Below, piece after piece: positions 8,955-17,955 of a DNA stretch of 64,000 bases. The DNA is from a bacterium UBP8_UBA817 (GTDB lineage: Bacteria > Margulisbacteria > Marinamargulisbacteria > CAMDBA01), in assembly GCA_945888995.1 (NCBI GenBank), contig CAMDBA010000005.1, positions 1 to 64,000 on the forward strand. The letters run 5' to 3'. Each line of letters opens with the position of its first letter. The first letter of the stretch is position 1. The notes beneath the pieces were generated by a model. The model ran no database searches, was not told the DNA's origin, and saw nothing but the letters and a program-made list of their open reading frames with translations. Both the position numbers and the translations under genes were made by a program.

Positions 8955-10157
8955 ATGAAAAAACATATAGCCTTACCCACGGCGCATTCAACAGATCTGA
9001 CAAGCTTAGTCGCAACGGCTTTTTGTGTCTTGCCTTCCATCAAACAACTGATGACCTTTGTTTGGGTCTTTATCGTAGTAAGGTTGATAGCGTCGCTTGG
9101 AGAAACGGTGTCTGCGGTAGATGTGTTGGGCTCTTGTCCACAACCGAGAGATCTTTTCTCTGCACTTATGGTTTCAGCCTCAGAACCCATGTTTCCAGCT
9201 ATCTCTGTGGCTGGTGCCGCCTCTGTGACGGGCGATAGCGCGACATTCCTGAGGTTTTTCACAGATGGGGGGCGTCCTATAGAGAACCCTGGATCTCCTT
9301 ACTCTGAATTGGGTCCTGCCTTATGTCGGCTTTATGAGGCAAAGGGGCGCGAAGTTGCTGCGGCGATTCGACGTTTGGGTATGTTGAACGCGCAACAGAC
9401 GCTTTCAGAAGATAGTCCGCTGTATTTGGAATTGGCGCAGAATATTACCATAGATAGAGGTCGGACAACGCCGTTGCCTTCTTTTGGTATTGGGAATGCA
9501 TGGGATCATGATAAAGACTTAAATAAATTTAAATTCCCCAATAAAACAGAGGCGGCAAAGACCTATGAATTCCTTTCTGGGCTGGTTGAAAACTTTTTGG
9601 AACAGGCGATAACTGCGACCCCTTTTCATGGTTTGGCGTGGCGATTTGGGGATATTGGGGGGAAATACGATGCGCAGAACTTTGTATCCAAGGCCTTGGT
9701 GAGTACCAGTGCCACCGGGATGTTTATTCACCCAAACTATTCGAGACGCACTATGGGTCATCGGGGTCAGTTGCGTGTTTTTAATATTTCAGTAAATGGG
9801 TTTGGATTTGATTTGGGTCCGGTGACGGATAATCCCTTGGCTGGTGGGGTCAAAAACGACAGGGAGGTACTTCTTCCTAGACAGATATCTTTTTCCAAGA
9901 CTAAGCGTGTACTTTATAGATTGGATTTGAGATCGCCCTCTATTGTTTCAGAGACACATGTTGGAAACAACAACGATGTTGATTTGATTTTTGAGCTGCC
10001 TGGAAAATCGGAAGCGGGTGAGGTTGTCATGTTTCCGTTTTCGCTCAAGGGTGTGGATCCAAAAATATTAAAGCAGCAAGTGAAATTTTTATTTGAGGAT
10101 TCCTTACAAGCGACCCACTTACAGGTGATTTCTGTGTCTGCTGAGGGGTACGTGTAG
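8955..10157 (+). CDS. Putative ADP-ribosyltransferase exoenzyme-like protein
   Basis: 400 residues, not matching a family over its full length. The C-terminal half shows the three parts of R-S-E ADP-ribosyltransferases in the right order: GLAWR (R230), FVSKALVSTS (S250-T251-S252) and DREVLLPR (D302, E304), which closely resembles the Q-x-E-M-LLPR element of C3-type exoenzymes. Such enzymes move ADP-ribose from NAD+ to a protein or other target. A hydrophobic segment at 32-50 could be a signal anchor, or a signal peptide if Met33 is the true start. The N-terminal 220 residues are unassigned. No antitoxin or immunity gene is evident. Asp replaces the first Glu/Gln of the E/Q-x-E motif, so target specificity cannot be predicted. 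Confidence 0.6.
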   Translation: MKKHIALPTAHSTDLTSLVATAFCVLPSIKQLMTFVWVFIVVRLIASLGETVSAVDVLGSCPQPRDLFSALMVSASEPMFPAISVAGAASVTGDSATFLRFFTDGGRPIENPGSPYSELGPALCRLYEAKGREVAAAIRRLGMLNAQQTLSEDSPLYLELAQNITIDRGRTTPLPSFGIGNAWDHDKDLNKFKFPNKTEAAKTYEFLSGLVENFLEQAITATPFHGLAWRFGDIGGKYDAQNFVSKALVSTSATGMFIHPNYSRRTMGHRGQLRVFNISVNGFGFDLGPVTDNPLAGGVKNDREVLLPRQISFSKTKRVLYRLDLRSPSIVSETHVGNNNDVDLIFELPGKSEAGEVVMFPFSLKGVDPKILKQQVKFLFEDSLQATHLQVISVSAEGYV

Positions 10158-10422
10158 GTTCTGTGGTTCTAATCTCCCCACCAACACATCGTCTTCAATT
10201 CCTGTGACGCGCACTTCATGAATTGTATTGGGTGATGAGGTCCATCGGAATCGTCGTGGGTTCTATCGAGGAGACCCTGATTCGGGCCAGCCACAGGTGT
10301 TGGAAAAAACCACCTTGCCATTGCCTTGGGTATCAAGGCCTGCTCAGCGAGACTAATGGTCTAAAGATTTGGGAGCGGCTCTTCAGAAGTAAGCGGGGTC
10401 TAAAGGGTCATGAGTTTACATA

Positions 10423-11046
10423 TTATTTTTTCTGAAACACGGCATAAACAAATTTCTGTTCATTTCCGGCAGGGGTGATATGAGTATCGTAAGACGCGCT
10501 AATAAGGCGAAACTCACTGCCGAATTGCTGATGCAACGTTTTGTCTGAATATCTAACGATATCAAGTCCGCTGCATTTTAACGGACCCTCTTGCGAAAAA
10601 GTGGCCATTATTACATGACCATGTTTGACGAGGCTTTGCCTTACTTTTTCGACATACCGCACACGATCGGGTTCCTCTGTTAAAAAATGAAAGACCGCGC
10701 GATCATGCCAAAGCCGATAATGATCGGTTTCCAGGGGAGTGGTTAGAATATTGCCTTCAATCCATTCAATCGGAACATCGTGCCCAATGCGAGAACGGAC
10801 AATTTCTAAAGCCTGCCCCGAAATATCGAGAGCCGTCAGGTCAGAATAGCCTTGCATGACCAGATCATCCATCAAGGTTGAGGCGCCCCCACCAATGTCG
10901 ATGATCGGATCAGATTTTGAGAGGTTTAATGATTCAACGAGCTGAAGTGAAATATCAAGGTGCGGCGTATACCAACTAACCATATCTGATGCTTTTGAGG
11001 CATAGACGTCTTCCCAATGTGTTTTTTGCGTGGTCACATGATTCAT
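10423..11046 (-). CDS. Class I SAM-dependent methyltransferase
   Basis: 207 residues. The opening HWEDVYASKASDMVSWYTPH is typical of a TehB/UbiE-like family. Motif I is IIDIGGGAS, followed by LTALDISGQAL with the acidic residue for the SAM ribose, and a later DRAVFHFL segment. These bind S-adenosylmethionine and methylate a small substrate; the substrate is unknown. It ends the minus-strand run after rpe with a 28 bp gap. Confidence 0.85.
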   Translation of the reverse strand: MNHVTTQKTHWEDVYASKASDMVSWYTPHLDISLQLVESLNLSKSDPIIDIGGGASTLMDDLVMQGYSDLTALDISGQALEIVRSRIGHDVPIEWIEGNILTTPLETDHYRLWHDRAVFHFLTEEPDRVRYVEKVRQSLVKHGHVIMATFSQEGPLKCSGLDIVRYSDKTLHQQFGSEFRLISASYDTHITPAGNEQKFVYAVFQKK

Positions 11047-11074
11047 TCTAAATTTCAGCAGAAGCGGCGTAGAT

Positions 11075-11773
11075 TTAGCTTAATAACGATCGAACCGCTT
11101 GTTTATAGTCCGCCGATCCGTAGAGATATGATGCGGTGATTAGGACGTCGACACCGGCTTTAATAGCCAGGGGCGCTGTTTTGTCGGTGATGCCGCCGTC
11201 CATTTTGATGATGCCGGAATAGCAGCTTCGGAGACGCTCGGTTTTAGCTAAGACGTCGGTGATAAAGCCTTGTCCTGAAAAACCGGGATTTACGCTCATA
11301 ATCAGCACGCTATCACAGTGGGTCAGGATCGGTTTTATGATGTCGATGTCGGTACCGGGATTGATCGTGACGCCCGCTTGAATGCCGTGGGAGCGGATAT
11401 ACTCAAGATCGGTTTTGAGCCGGCTTATATCAATATCGGCGGTTATGCGGGGAACGGATTTGATTTTTTGCGTATCGGTGGGGGCATGCGAATACGCTTC
11501 GGCATGGATGAGGAGACTGTCGACTTTGAGCTTAATGTAATCGTCTAAAAACAGCCACGGATTATCAATCATTAAATGCGTATCGAGCGGAAATGTCGTC
11601 GCTTTTCGGATCGCGGCAATGACGGGCGGTCCGTAAGAGAGGTTCGGTGCGAGGTGGCCATCCATCACGTCGAGGTGAAATGAGGCGATACCGGCTTCTT
11701 CGGAGCGCTTGATATCATCGCCTAGATGTAAAAAATCAGCGGATAACAGACTGGCGGAGACGCTAAGGGACAT
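11075..11773 (-). CDS. rpe: Ribulose-phosphate 3-epimerase
   Basis: 232 residues, a TIM barrel. SASLLSADFLHL, HLDVMDGHLAPN (metal-binding His and Asp), THLMI, VLIMSVNPGFSGQ and MDGGI are all present. It interconverts ribulose-5-phosphate and xylulose-5-phosphate in the pentose phosphate pathway. It lies 16 bp downstream of the yqeG-like gene and is the last gene of the his-containing run. Confidence 0.95.
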   Translation of the reverse strand: MSLSVSASLLSADFLHLGDDIKRSEEAGIASFHLDVMDGHLAPNLSYGPPVIAAIRKATTFPLDTHLMIDNPWLFLDDYIKLKVDSLLIHAEAYSHAPTDTQKIKSVPRITADIDISRLKTDLEYIRSHGIQAGVTINPGTDIDIIKPILTHCDSVLIMSVNPGFSGQGFITDVLAKTERLRSCYSGIIKMDGGITDKTAPLAIKAGVDVLITASYLYGSADYKQAVRSLLS

Positions 11774-11789
11774 ATGGCTTTTCCTCTCT

Positions 11790-12326
11790 TTATGATCGGC
11801 TGACCTGGAATTTACGGAGTAAAAATAACTCTATTTCCCGTTGAACGGTTTTGACGAAAGACAGTTTTTTATCCAGCGGATCGACCAGGATCGTATAGCT
11901 TCGCAGCCAGTTCCCCATAATCACATCCGTGAAAAGCTGATCGCCGATGATGATGCTCCGGGTCAGGTCAAAGCCCATTCTTTTGGCAAAATTACGGGTG
12001 CTCCACACGAACGGTTTGAGTGAAAAATGGATGCCGAAGACTTCGAGCTGGCGGCTGACGCGCTGGATGCGGCGATGACTGCTATTATTGGAGATGAGAT
12101 AGACCCGAAATCCGGCTGCTTTGAAGCGCTGAATACAGTTGACTTTTTGCAAGGTCATAAACAGCTCGTTGTAGACTAATAAGGTGTTATCAACGTCCAG
12201 TAAAATGGTCCGATAGCCTTTTTGGTACAGCGAATCGAACGGTACATTTTCAATGCCTTCATAGATAGCATCTGGTGTGACCAGTTCTTTCACAATACTA
12301 AAATAATCGCGGATAACAGATAACAT
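11790..12326 (-). CDS. YqeG-type HAD-superfamily phosphatase
   Basis: 178 residues. The HAD nucleophile motif is LLDVDNTLL and the second motif is LISNNS; GDQLFTDVIMGN supplies the late acidic motif. This matches the YqeG/HAD-IIIA family, some of whose members dephosphorylate phosphatidylglycerophosphate. The start codon overlaps the hisG stop as TAATG, implying translational coupling. Substrate assignment is by family only. Confidence 0.88.
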   Translation of the reverse strand: MLSVIRDYFSIVKELVTPDAIYEGIENVPFDSLYQKGYRTILLDVDNTLLVYNELFMTLQKVNCIQRFKAAGFRVYLISNNSSHRRIQRVSRQLEVFGIHFSLKPFVWSTRNFAKRMGFDLTRSIIIGDQLFTDVIMGNWLRSYTILVDPLDKKLSFVKTVQREIELFLLRKFQVSRS

Positions 12327-12970
12327 TATAAAATAGGTTTTAAACGGTCGATCAGATCTCGAATCTCGTCGGAATAAAATTTGAAGCTCACGGGATTCGC
12401 GATGAGATACGCTGAGGATTCGAACATCGTTTCGATGATATGCAGGTGATTTTCCTTCAAGGTTTTTCCGGAAGCGGTTAAATCACAAATAACGTCGGAT
12501 AAGCCGGTTAACGGCGCTAATTCCACAGCGCCGTAGAGTTTGATCATATTGATTTTCAGGCCTAATTTTTGGAAATAGGCTTCGGTGCAGTGGGGGTATT
12601 TGGTGGCGACTTTGAGGTTGTGTTTCAGTGAAGATACGGGCTGTACTTTGGGTCCTGCGAGGACGAGTTTGCATTCGCCATATTTCATATCCATGAGTTG
12701 AATGACTTTGGATTGGCGTTCGTAGAGCACGTCTTTTCCGGCAATTCCGAAATCCGCTGCGCCTTGTTCGACATAGACCGGAACATCCCAAGGCCGAATC
12801 TGTAAAATCCGAAATCGGCCGGTGGTGTCGTGGGTGAATAATTTTCTGGAGGTTGCCAGGTCATCGTCAAAGAAAAGACCAATCTGGCCGAATAGCTTCA
12901 TCGCTTCTTCTAAGAGATATCCCTTTGAAAGGGCAATGGTAATGACGTCTTTTTTTGGAGGGGTGGTCAT
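12326..12970 (-). CDS. hisG: ATP phosphoribosyltransferase catalytic subunit, short form
   Basis: 214 residues, the short HisG that lacks the C-terminal regulatory domain. ALSKGYLLEEA, a ligand-binding GAADFGIAGKDVL segment and DLTASGKTLKENHL are visible. It catalyses the first step of histidine synthesis, joining ATP and PRPP. Short HisG needs HisZ, which overlaps immediately upstream (ATGA). The other his genes are not in the window. Confidence 0.95.
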   Translation of the reverse strand: MTTPPKKDVITIALSKGYLLEEAMKLFGQIGLFFDDDLATSRKLFTHDTTGRFRILQIRPWDVPVYVEQGAADFGIAGKDVLYERQSKVIQLMDMKYGECKLVLAGPKVQPVSSLKHNLKVATKYPHCTEAYFQKLGLKINMIKLYGAVELAPLTGLSDVICDLTASGKTLKENHLHIIETMFESSAYLIANPVSFKFYSDEIRDLIDRLKPIL

Positions 12971-13827
12971 AGGTTGGCTTTCATATAGTGATGGTCAAAT
13001 AGATGGGTCACATTAAAGGCAAATCCGACAGCGGGAGTCTCGAATCCGAATTTTCCTAACAGCGTGTCGTACCGTCCGCCAGAGCCGAGGATTTTGCCGA
13101 TGCCTTTAACGTAACATTCAAAAATGACGCCGGTATAATAGCTGATCTCTTCGCAGAGCCCGCGGTTAAATGTGACGTATTGATCCATATTGTGGGATTT
13201 TAAAATCTCGTGGATTTTGACCAGATCCGGATAGTCTTGGACCAGCTCGACGCCACCGCGTGCGGGAATGTCTCCGAATGAGACGTAATCGCCGATTAAA
13301 AGGGCGTTTTTCTGGTCTTCGGTCAGGGACTCCGAAAACAGCGTGTGGCCGATATCAATGCCAAAGTCGGTATAGCCGAGCTTTAGAATCGCTTCGATAC
13401 AGATCATCAGGACTTCTGCTTCGGCTTCGGGCCCTGAACGGCCGATTAATTCGACGCCTGCCTGAAAGGTTTCCATTTCCTGTTCATGATCTTCGTTCTG
13501 AGTTCTGAATACCGAATCCAGGTAGAAGAGTTTTAGCGGCATCGGTTCTTGTGTCAGACTGGACGCCACGATACGCGCAATCGGCGTCGTGTGGTCTGGC
13601 CTGAGGATCACCAATTGGCCGGAGGCATCAAAGAATTTAACGCTGCGCTCCTTCAGGGAATCGCCCATTCCTTTTTCGAGCGTATGATAATACTCGATAG
13701 AGGGCGTAATAATTTTTTGATACTGCCATTTTTCAAAGATGTGCTTAAATTTTCGAAATATTTTTTGGAGCCGTTCCGCTTCTTCCGGGACCAGGTCCCG
13801 TACGCCAAAAGGTGTCAGTGATTTCAC
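12967..13827 (-). CDS. hisZ: ATP phosphoribosyltransferase regulatory subunit HisZ
   Basis: 286 residues resembling the catalytic core of histidyl-tRNA synthetase. FGVRDLVPEEA, RPDHTTPIARI (motif 2-like), RGLCEEISYYTGVIFE and LGSGGRYDTLLG are present. It is shorter than HisS because the anticodon-binding domain is missing, and it pairs with a short HisG, so the regulatory HisZ role is favoured. It opens the minus-strand run hisZ-hisG-yqeG-rpe. Confidence 0.88.
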   Translation of the reverse strand: MKSLTPFGVRDLVPEEAERLQKIFRKFKHIFEKWQYQKIITPSIEYYHTLEKGMGDSLKERSVKFFDASGQLVILRPDHTTPIARIVASSLTQEPMPLKLFYLDSVFRTQNEDHEQEMETFQAGVELIGRSGPEAEAEVLMICIEAILKLGYTDFGIDIGHTLFSESLTEDQKNALLIGDYVSFGDIPARGGVELVQDYPDLVKIHEILKSHNMDQYVTFNRGLCEEISYYTGVIFECYVKGIGKILGSGGRYDTLLGKFGFETPAVGFAFNVTHLFDHHYMKANL

Positions 13828-13893
13828 AGATAGTATCCTTAGTACTCAAGTTTCTTGCGCCTTGCAAGGACCGCCAGTATAAACCAATTTTTT

Positions 13894-14140
13894 TTAGAAC
13901 TCCACCTGCATACTAACAAAATGAGTGTCCCGTTGAGCGGTATAATCGGAGAGCTCCGATAGGGGCTCCTGCAAAAGTCGTGCGGTAAATTTCATGACTG
14001 TTGGACGAGTAGCGACCAAGCAGGATTTCGGCATCCCGTGAGAGGATGTATCCGACTTTTGCCCGTGTTGCTGCTTGATCGATCTTTTTAGGACCAGTAT
14101 GATGGGCATAAGCCCAAAAAAGCAGTTTTTTTGCGGCAAT
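13894..14140 (-). pseudogene. Frameshifted remnant of an outer-membrane protein C-terminus
   Basis: On the minus strand one frame reads TRAKVGYILSRDAEILLGRY and continues with alternating polar and hydrophobic residues. The neighbouring frame then ends AQRDTHFVSMQVEF followed by a stop, the alternating pattern with terminal Phe expected of the last strand of a beta-barrel. Joining them needs one frameshift near 13950. No start or upstream barrel is present. It occupies most of the 355 bp gap between hisZ and the Lrp-type gene. This rests on pattern only. Confidence 0.35.
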
Positions 14141-14182
14141 GCCGAAATGTAATAGGAAACGCTCAATAATAGAGGAGAGTTT

Positions 14183-14680
14183 ATGACTCAGGCAGAAAAG
14201 TCCATTTTGACGATTTTGAAGACCAATGCTCGTGCGACGGTGGCCGATTTGGCGAAATTGGTTGGTATTTCAGAAGCTGAGGTTTCGGCGACAGTGACCC
14301 ATCTGGAAAAGTCCGGCGTCATTGTCCAATATACGACGATTGTGAATGAAGAAAAACTGGATGTGAAATCCACTGTTGTACGTGCATTAATTGAAGTCAA
14401 AGTACAACCCGAAAAAAAGAGCGGTTTTGATGCGATTGCGAGACGGATTTGTCGCCATTCGAATGTGGTGGATCATTTTTTGATGTCCGGTGGATTTGAT
14501 TTTCTGATCGTGGTCGAAGGTGGGAGCCTCCAAGAAATCTCGGCGTTTGTGTCGGATAAATTAGCCTCTATCGAAAATGTTCGCGGGACGATGACGCATT
14601 TTATTATGAAAAAGTATAAAGAAAACGGGGTTGTGATCGAAGAAACGTCTGAACAAGACCGCTTGGTAGTATCCCCATGA
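14183..14680 (+). CDS. Lrp/AsnC-family transcriptional regulator
   Basis: 165 residues. An N-terminal winged helix-turn-helix (TILKTNARATVADLAKLVGISEAEV) is followed by the RAM ligand-binding domain (VVRALIEVKVQ to GTMTHFIMKKYKENG). It is a DNA-binding regulator that responds to an amino acid or related metabolite. The stop overlaps the start of the downstream aminotransferase (ATGA), so it probably controls that gene. A strong ribosome binding site (GAGGAGAG) precedes the ATG. Confidence 0.92.
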   Translation: MTQAEKSILTILKTNARATVADLAKLVGISEAEVSATVTHLEKSGVIVQYTTIVNEEKLDVKSTVVRALIEVKVQPEKKSGFDAIARRICRHSNVVDHFLMSGGFDFLIVVEGGSLQEISAFVSDKLASIENVRGTMTHFIMKKYKENGVVIEETSEQDRLVVSP

Positions 14681-15825
14681 GAGATGATTTTTCACGCATA
14701 TTAGAAACTATTCCGCCGTCGGGTATCCGCCGGTTTTTTGACTTAGTGATTGGTGCGAAAGATATTATTTCGCTGGGCGTGGGAGAGCCTGATTTTGTGA
14801 CGCCTTGGGGAATTCGGGAAGACGCGATTTATTCTCTTGAAAAAGGAATGACGTCGTATACGTCTAACCAGGGTCTTCAGGAATTACGCGACGCTATTTC
14901 CGATTATATCGGTACCCGTTTCAGCGGTCATTATGATCCTATTCATGAGATTTTAGTGACAGTGGGCGTGTCCGAAGCCGTGGACGTCACGGTCCGGGCA
15001 CTGCTGAATCCCGGTGACGAAGTCATTGTGCCGGAGCCGAGTTATGTGTGTTATTCCCCTTTGATTCAATTGGCTGGGGGCGTTGTGGTGCCGTTGGATA
15101 CATCGCCTACGTTCGTCCCTGATCCCGCTAGATTAGAGGCCAAAATTACTCCCCGGACTAAGGCCATTGTGCTTTGTTCGCCGAACAATCCGACCGGGCG
15201 CGTCATTCCGAAGGAAACCCTCCTTCAGATTGCCGAGATCGCCAGAAAACATGACTTATGGGTGCTCTCCGATGAGGTCTATGCCGAGTTAACTTATGAT
15301 GAGGCGTATACGTCTTTTGCTTCTCTTCCTCATATGAAAGAGCGGACCGTGTTATTAAACGGCTTTTCCAAGGCGTTTGCGATGACCGGTTGGAGGTTGG
15401 GCTATATTTGTGCGCCGCGTCCATTGGTGGAGCGGGTCTTAAAAATTCATCAGTACTGCATGCTTTGCGCGCCGATTATGTCGCAATACGCCGCTATCGA
15501 AGCGCTTAAAAATTCTCTTCCCCAAGTCGAAGAAATGAAAAAATCCTATCAGGCCCGGCGTAATTTTTTTGTAAGCGGGTTGCAAGACGCCGGATATGAG
15601 ACATTCTTGCCCGAAGGCGCCTTTTATTGTTTCCCCTCTATCCAACACACCGGTTTGAGTTCCGAAGAGTTTGCCTTAGAATTATTAAAGCAGCATAAAG
15701 TGGCGGTTGTTCCTGGCAGTGTGTTCGGCGCCGGGGGCGAAGGGTATATTCGCTGTTGTTATGCAACCGGCATGGATCAGCTCAAAGAAGCATTGGCCAG
15801 AATCAGTGCGTTTAAGGTGTCTTAG
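14677..15825 (+). CDS. PLP-dependent class I/II aminotransferase
   Basis: 382 residues with fold type I motifs: SLGVGEPDF near the N-terminus, SPNNPTGRV, LSDEVYAEL and the PLP lysine in LNGFSKAFAMTGWRLGY, then RCCYAT with the substrate-carboxylate Arg. It resembles the AspC/PatA-like group that acts on aspartate, alanine or aromatic amino acids; the substrate is not determined. It is coupled to the Lrp-type regulator, a common pairing, and abuts the first kinase gene with no gap. Confidence 0.93.
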   Translation: MRDDFSRILETIPPSGIRRFFDLVIGAKDIISLGVGEPDFVTPWGIREDAIYSLEKGMTSYTSNQGLQELRDAISDYIGTRFSGHYDPIHEILVTVGVSEAVDVTVRALLNPGDEVIVPEPSYVCYSPLIQLAGGVVVPLDTSPTFVPDPARLEAKITPRTKAIVLCSPNNPTGRVIPKETLLQIAEIARKHDLWVLSDEVYAELTYDEAYTSFASLPHMKERTVLLNGFSKAFAMTGWRLGYICAPRPLVERVLKIHQYCMLCAPIMSQYAAIEALKNSLPQVEEMKKSYQARRNFFVSGLQDAGYETFLPEGAFYCFPSIQHTGLSSEEFALELLKQHKVAVVPGSVFGAGGEGYIRCCYATGMDQLKEALARISAFKVS

Positions 15826-16521
15826 ATGAAACGAAAGCGAGTCGAGTATGAAGGTAAGCTTATTGCGGTCGAAGGATTAGACGGGTCAGGAAAGTCGACC
15901 CAGCTTTATCTTTTGAAAAAGTGGCTTGAACTTCAAAATCTGAAAGTCTTTTTCACCGAGTGGAATTCGTCCGTTGTCGTCAAAAGCGCGACATCCAAAG
16001 CCAAAAAGCGGCAGCTCTTAACTCCGACGACCTTCAGTCTGATTCATGCGACGGATTTTGCAGATCGGTATGAGCGGCAGATTTTGCCCCTGCTTAAAGG
16101 CGGGTATCTGGTTTTAGCGGATCGCTATGTATACACCGCCTATGTGAGGGACGTCACGCGTGGTTGTGACATGGATTGGGTCCGGAATTTGTATGATTTT
16201 GCAATTAAGCCCGATATGACGTTTTATTTCAATGTACCTCTAGAAGTGGCCCTCGACCGGATTTTATCCAACCGGCCAAAGCTGAAGTATTTTGAAGCCG
16301 GGATGGATATTGGATTATCCTCGGATTTGTATGAAAGTTTCCGCTTGTTTCAGGGTCGAATTCATCAGGCATACGGATCTTTGTCGGACGAGCTTAACTT
16401 TAACGTGATCGATGCGACCCAAACCATCGAGCACCAACAGCAGTTACTGCGCAGGGTTGTATCTGAAGCGATTGATTTGTCGATGTTTAGAAAACATACC
16501 GTAAAGCCGAGGGTCCAATGA
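15826..16521 (+). CDS. Thymidylate-kinase-like protein, first of tandem pair
   Basis: 231 residues of the Tmk fold. The P-loop is GLDGSGKST (17-25) and the DRY motif lies in LADRYVYTAYVRD. The usual dTMP-binding E-PGGT segment is replaced by TEWNSS, and a KYFEAGMD segment follows where the lid would be. The same pattern is found in a divergent Tmk-like branch that occurs as two adjacent genes. It abuts the aminotransferase stop and overlaps the second kinase by 4 bp. Whether dTMP is the substrate is doubtful given the altered pocket. Confidence 0.8.
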   Translation: MKRKRVEYEGKLIAVEGLDGSGKSTQLYLLKKWLELQNLKVFFTEWNSSVVVKSATSKAKKRQLLTPTTFSLIHATDFADRYERQILPLLKGGYLVLADRYVYTAYVRDVTRGCDMDWVRNLYDFAIKPDMTFYFNVPLEVALDRILSNRPKLKYFEAGMDIGLSSDLYESFRLFQGRIHQAYGSLSDELNFNVIDATQTIEHQQQLLRRVVSEAIDLSMFRKHTVKPRVQ

Positions 16522-17207
16522 TATTAAGCAAGCAATTTTATGGTTCGGGCATTCGGAGCGCTGATCTTTCACGCTTAGGCGGCCACTTGATTGTTCTGGA
16601 AGGTGCAGACGGTTCCGGACGGTCAACTCAGATTCAGCTGTTGACATCTTGGCTGGAGAATTTGGGGTATTCAGTGGTCAATGTCGGAATTAAACGCTCG
16701 ACCCTGGTATCCGAAGAACTGGCCAAAGCTCAGCAGGGTAATATTTTATCCAAGACCACGATGAGCTTGTTTTATGCGACGGATTTTGCGGATCAACTTG
16801 AAAATAAGATTATCCCGGCGCTTGCCGCAGGTGAAATTGTCTTGTGCGACCGCTATATTTACACACTGATGGCCCGGCATATTGTCCGTGGTGGTAATGT
16901 GGCATGGGTCGAAAAATTGTACGGCTTTGCCCTGGTGCCGGACATGGTCTTTTATCTTCAGGTAGACCCGGAGATTTTAATCGAACAAAATTTCGAGAAA
17001 AACTCGAGTCTGAACTACTGGGAATCTGGGATGGATCTGGGATTGTCGAATTCATTGTTCGACAGCTTCATTATTTATCAGCATATGATCAAGAACGAGT
17101 TTTTGAAGATGAAGAAGAAATATCATTTTAATATTATTGACGGTGACCGCTCAGTGAAGGCGATTAGCCGGAGTTTGCAGCGAAAAATTGAGGTTTTGCT
17201 GACATAA
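16518..17207 (+). CDS. Thymidylate-kinase-like protein with Arg in the P-loop
   Basis: 229 residues, a paralogue of the preceding gene. The P-loop reads GADGSGRST (29-37), with Arg in place of the invariant Lys. DRY is conserved in LCDRYIYTLMARH and YWESGMDLGLS parallels the lid-region motif of the first copy. The rest of the fold appears intact, so the protein is likely stable and either works in a complex with its neighbour or has altered nucleotide handling. The start overlaps the first kinase (ATGA). Confidence 0.8.
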   Translation: MILSKQFYGSGIRSADLSRLGGHLIVLEGADGSGRSTQIQLLTSWLENLGYSVVNVGIKRSTLVSEELAKAQQGNILSKTTMSLFYATDFADQLENKIIPALAAGEIVLCDRYIYTLMARHIVRGGNVAWVEKLYGFALVPDMVFYLQVDPEILIEQNFEKNSSLNYWESGMDLGLSNSLFDSFIIYQHMIKNEFLKMKKKYHFNIIDGDRSVKAISRSLQRKIEVLLT

Positions 17208-17302
17208 GTCGCCTTTGAGTTAAAACGTAGTGTGGTCATTCCCTAGCTTTGGAATCCCTATTCGTTTGGCTGGCCAGTTTACATAGAAAGAGGATATTTG
17301 AC

Positions 17303-17815
17303 ATGAATTTCTTAGACGCAATTATTATCATTTCCATTGGATACAATCTGTTTATCGGGCTTCGCAAAGGGCTGATCGGGATTTGTTTTGACCTGATCGG
17401 GATGATTTTGGGATTATTTCTGGCGGTGAGTTTTTATCATGCATTTGCGCTGACGATTCAAAAAATGACGATGATTCCGTTACCGTTTGCCTTTGTAATT
17501 GCGTTCGGTTTGATATGGGCGGGATTGTTTTTTTCTTTTGCGTTTATCGGTAGAACAGTCGGCCGCGGGTTTGCGGTATCGTTTTTAGGGCCGTTTAATA
17601 TGATCTTCGGGGCCGCGATCGGCGCGCTTAAAGGATTTTTCTTTCTGCTGCCCGCATTAATCCCGATGATGTATTTTCAAGCCGATGCCATCAAAACATC
17701 TGCCTTAATGGCCCCTTTGAAACCGGTGGTTACGTATATTATGGATACCTATATTCCAAAGGCGGTCATGCCGAATTTTGAATTTCCTGTTCAAAAGAAT
17801 ACGAAAAATAAATAG
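17303..17815 (+). CDS. CvpA-family membrane protein
   Basis: 170 residues from the ATG at 17303, chosen because AAGAGGA lies upstream and the CvpA-type opening MNFLDAIIIISIGYNLFIGLRKG begins there. Four hydrophobic segments are visible, with the GLRKG loop after the first helix as in CvpA of other bacteria. CvpA proteins are inner-membrane proteins with roles in colicin V export and envelope stress. The gene lies 95 bp after the kinase pair. Confidence 0.8.
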   Translation: MNFLDAIIIISIGYNLFIGLRKGLIGICFDLIGMILGLFLAVSFYHAFALTIQKMTMIPLPFAFVIAFGLIWAGLFFSFAFIGRTVGRGFAVSFLGPFNMIFGAAIGALKGFFFLLPALIPMMYFQADAIKTSALMAPLKPVVTYIMDTYIPKAVMPNFEFPVQKNTKNK

Positions 17816-17955
17816 TCTTTTTTGAGATGATAAAATTTTGGTCGACTTGAGGATTTCTGCCTTGGGAAACCCTTGAAAATCTGTTACCCTATCAAGAGAT
17901 TATGCATGCCTTTTAATCAGGCTGTTTAACGTTATAAACGAGGAGATTTAGACCT

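Noticed and set aside
10158-10422. Open frames between the ART gene and the methyltransferase
   Set aside because: A 44-codon stretch (from about 10220) looks protein-like but has no start and no recognisable family; too weak to annotate.
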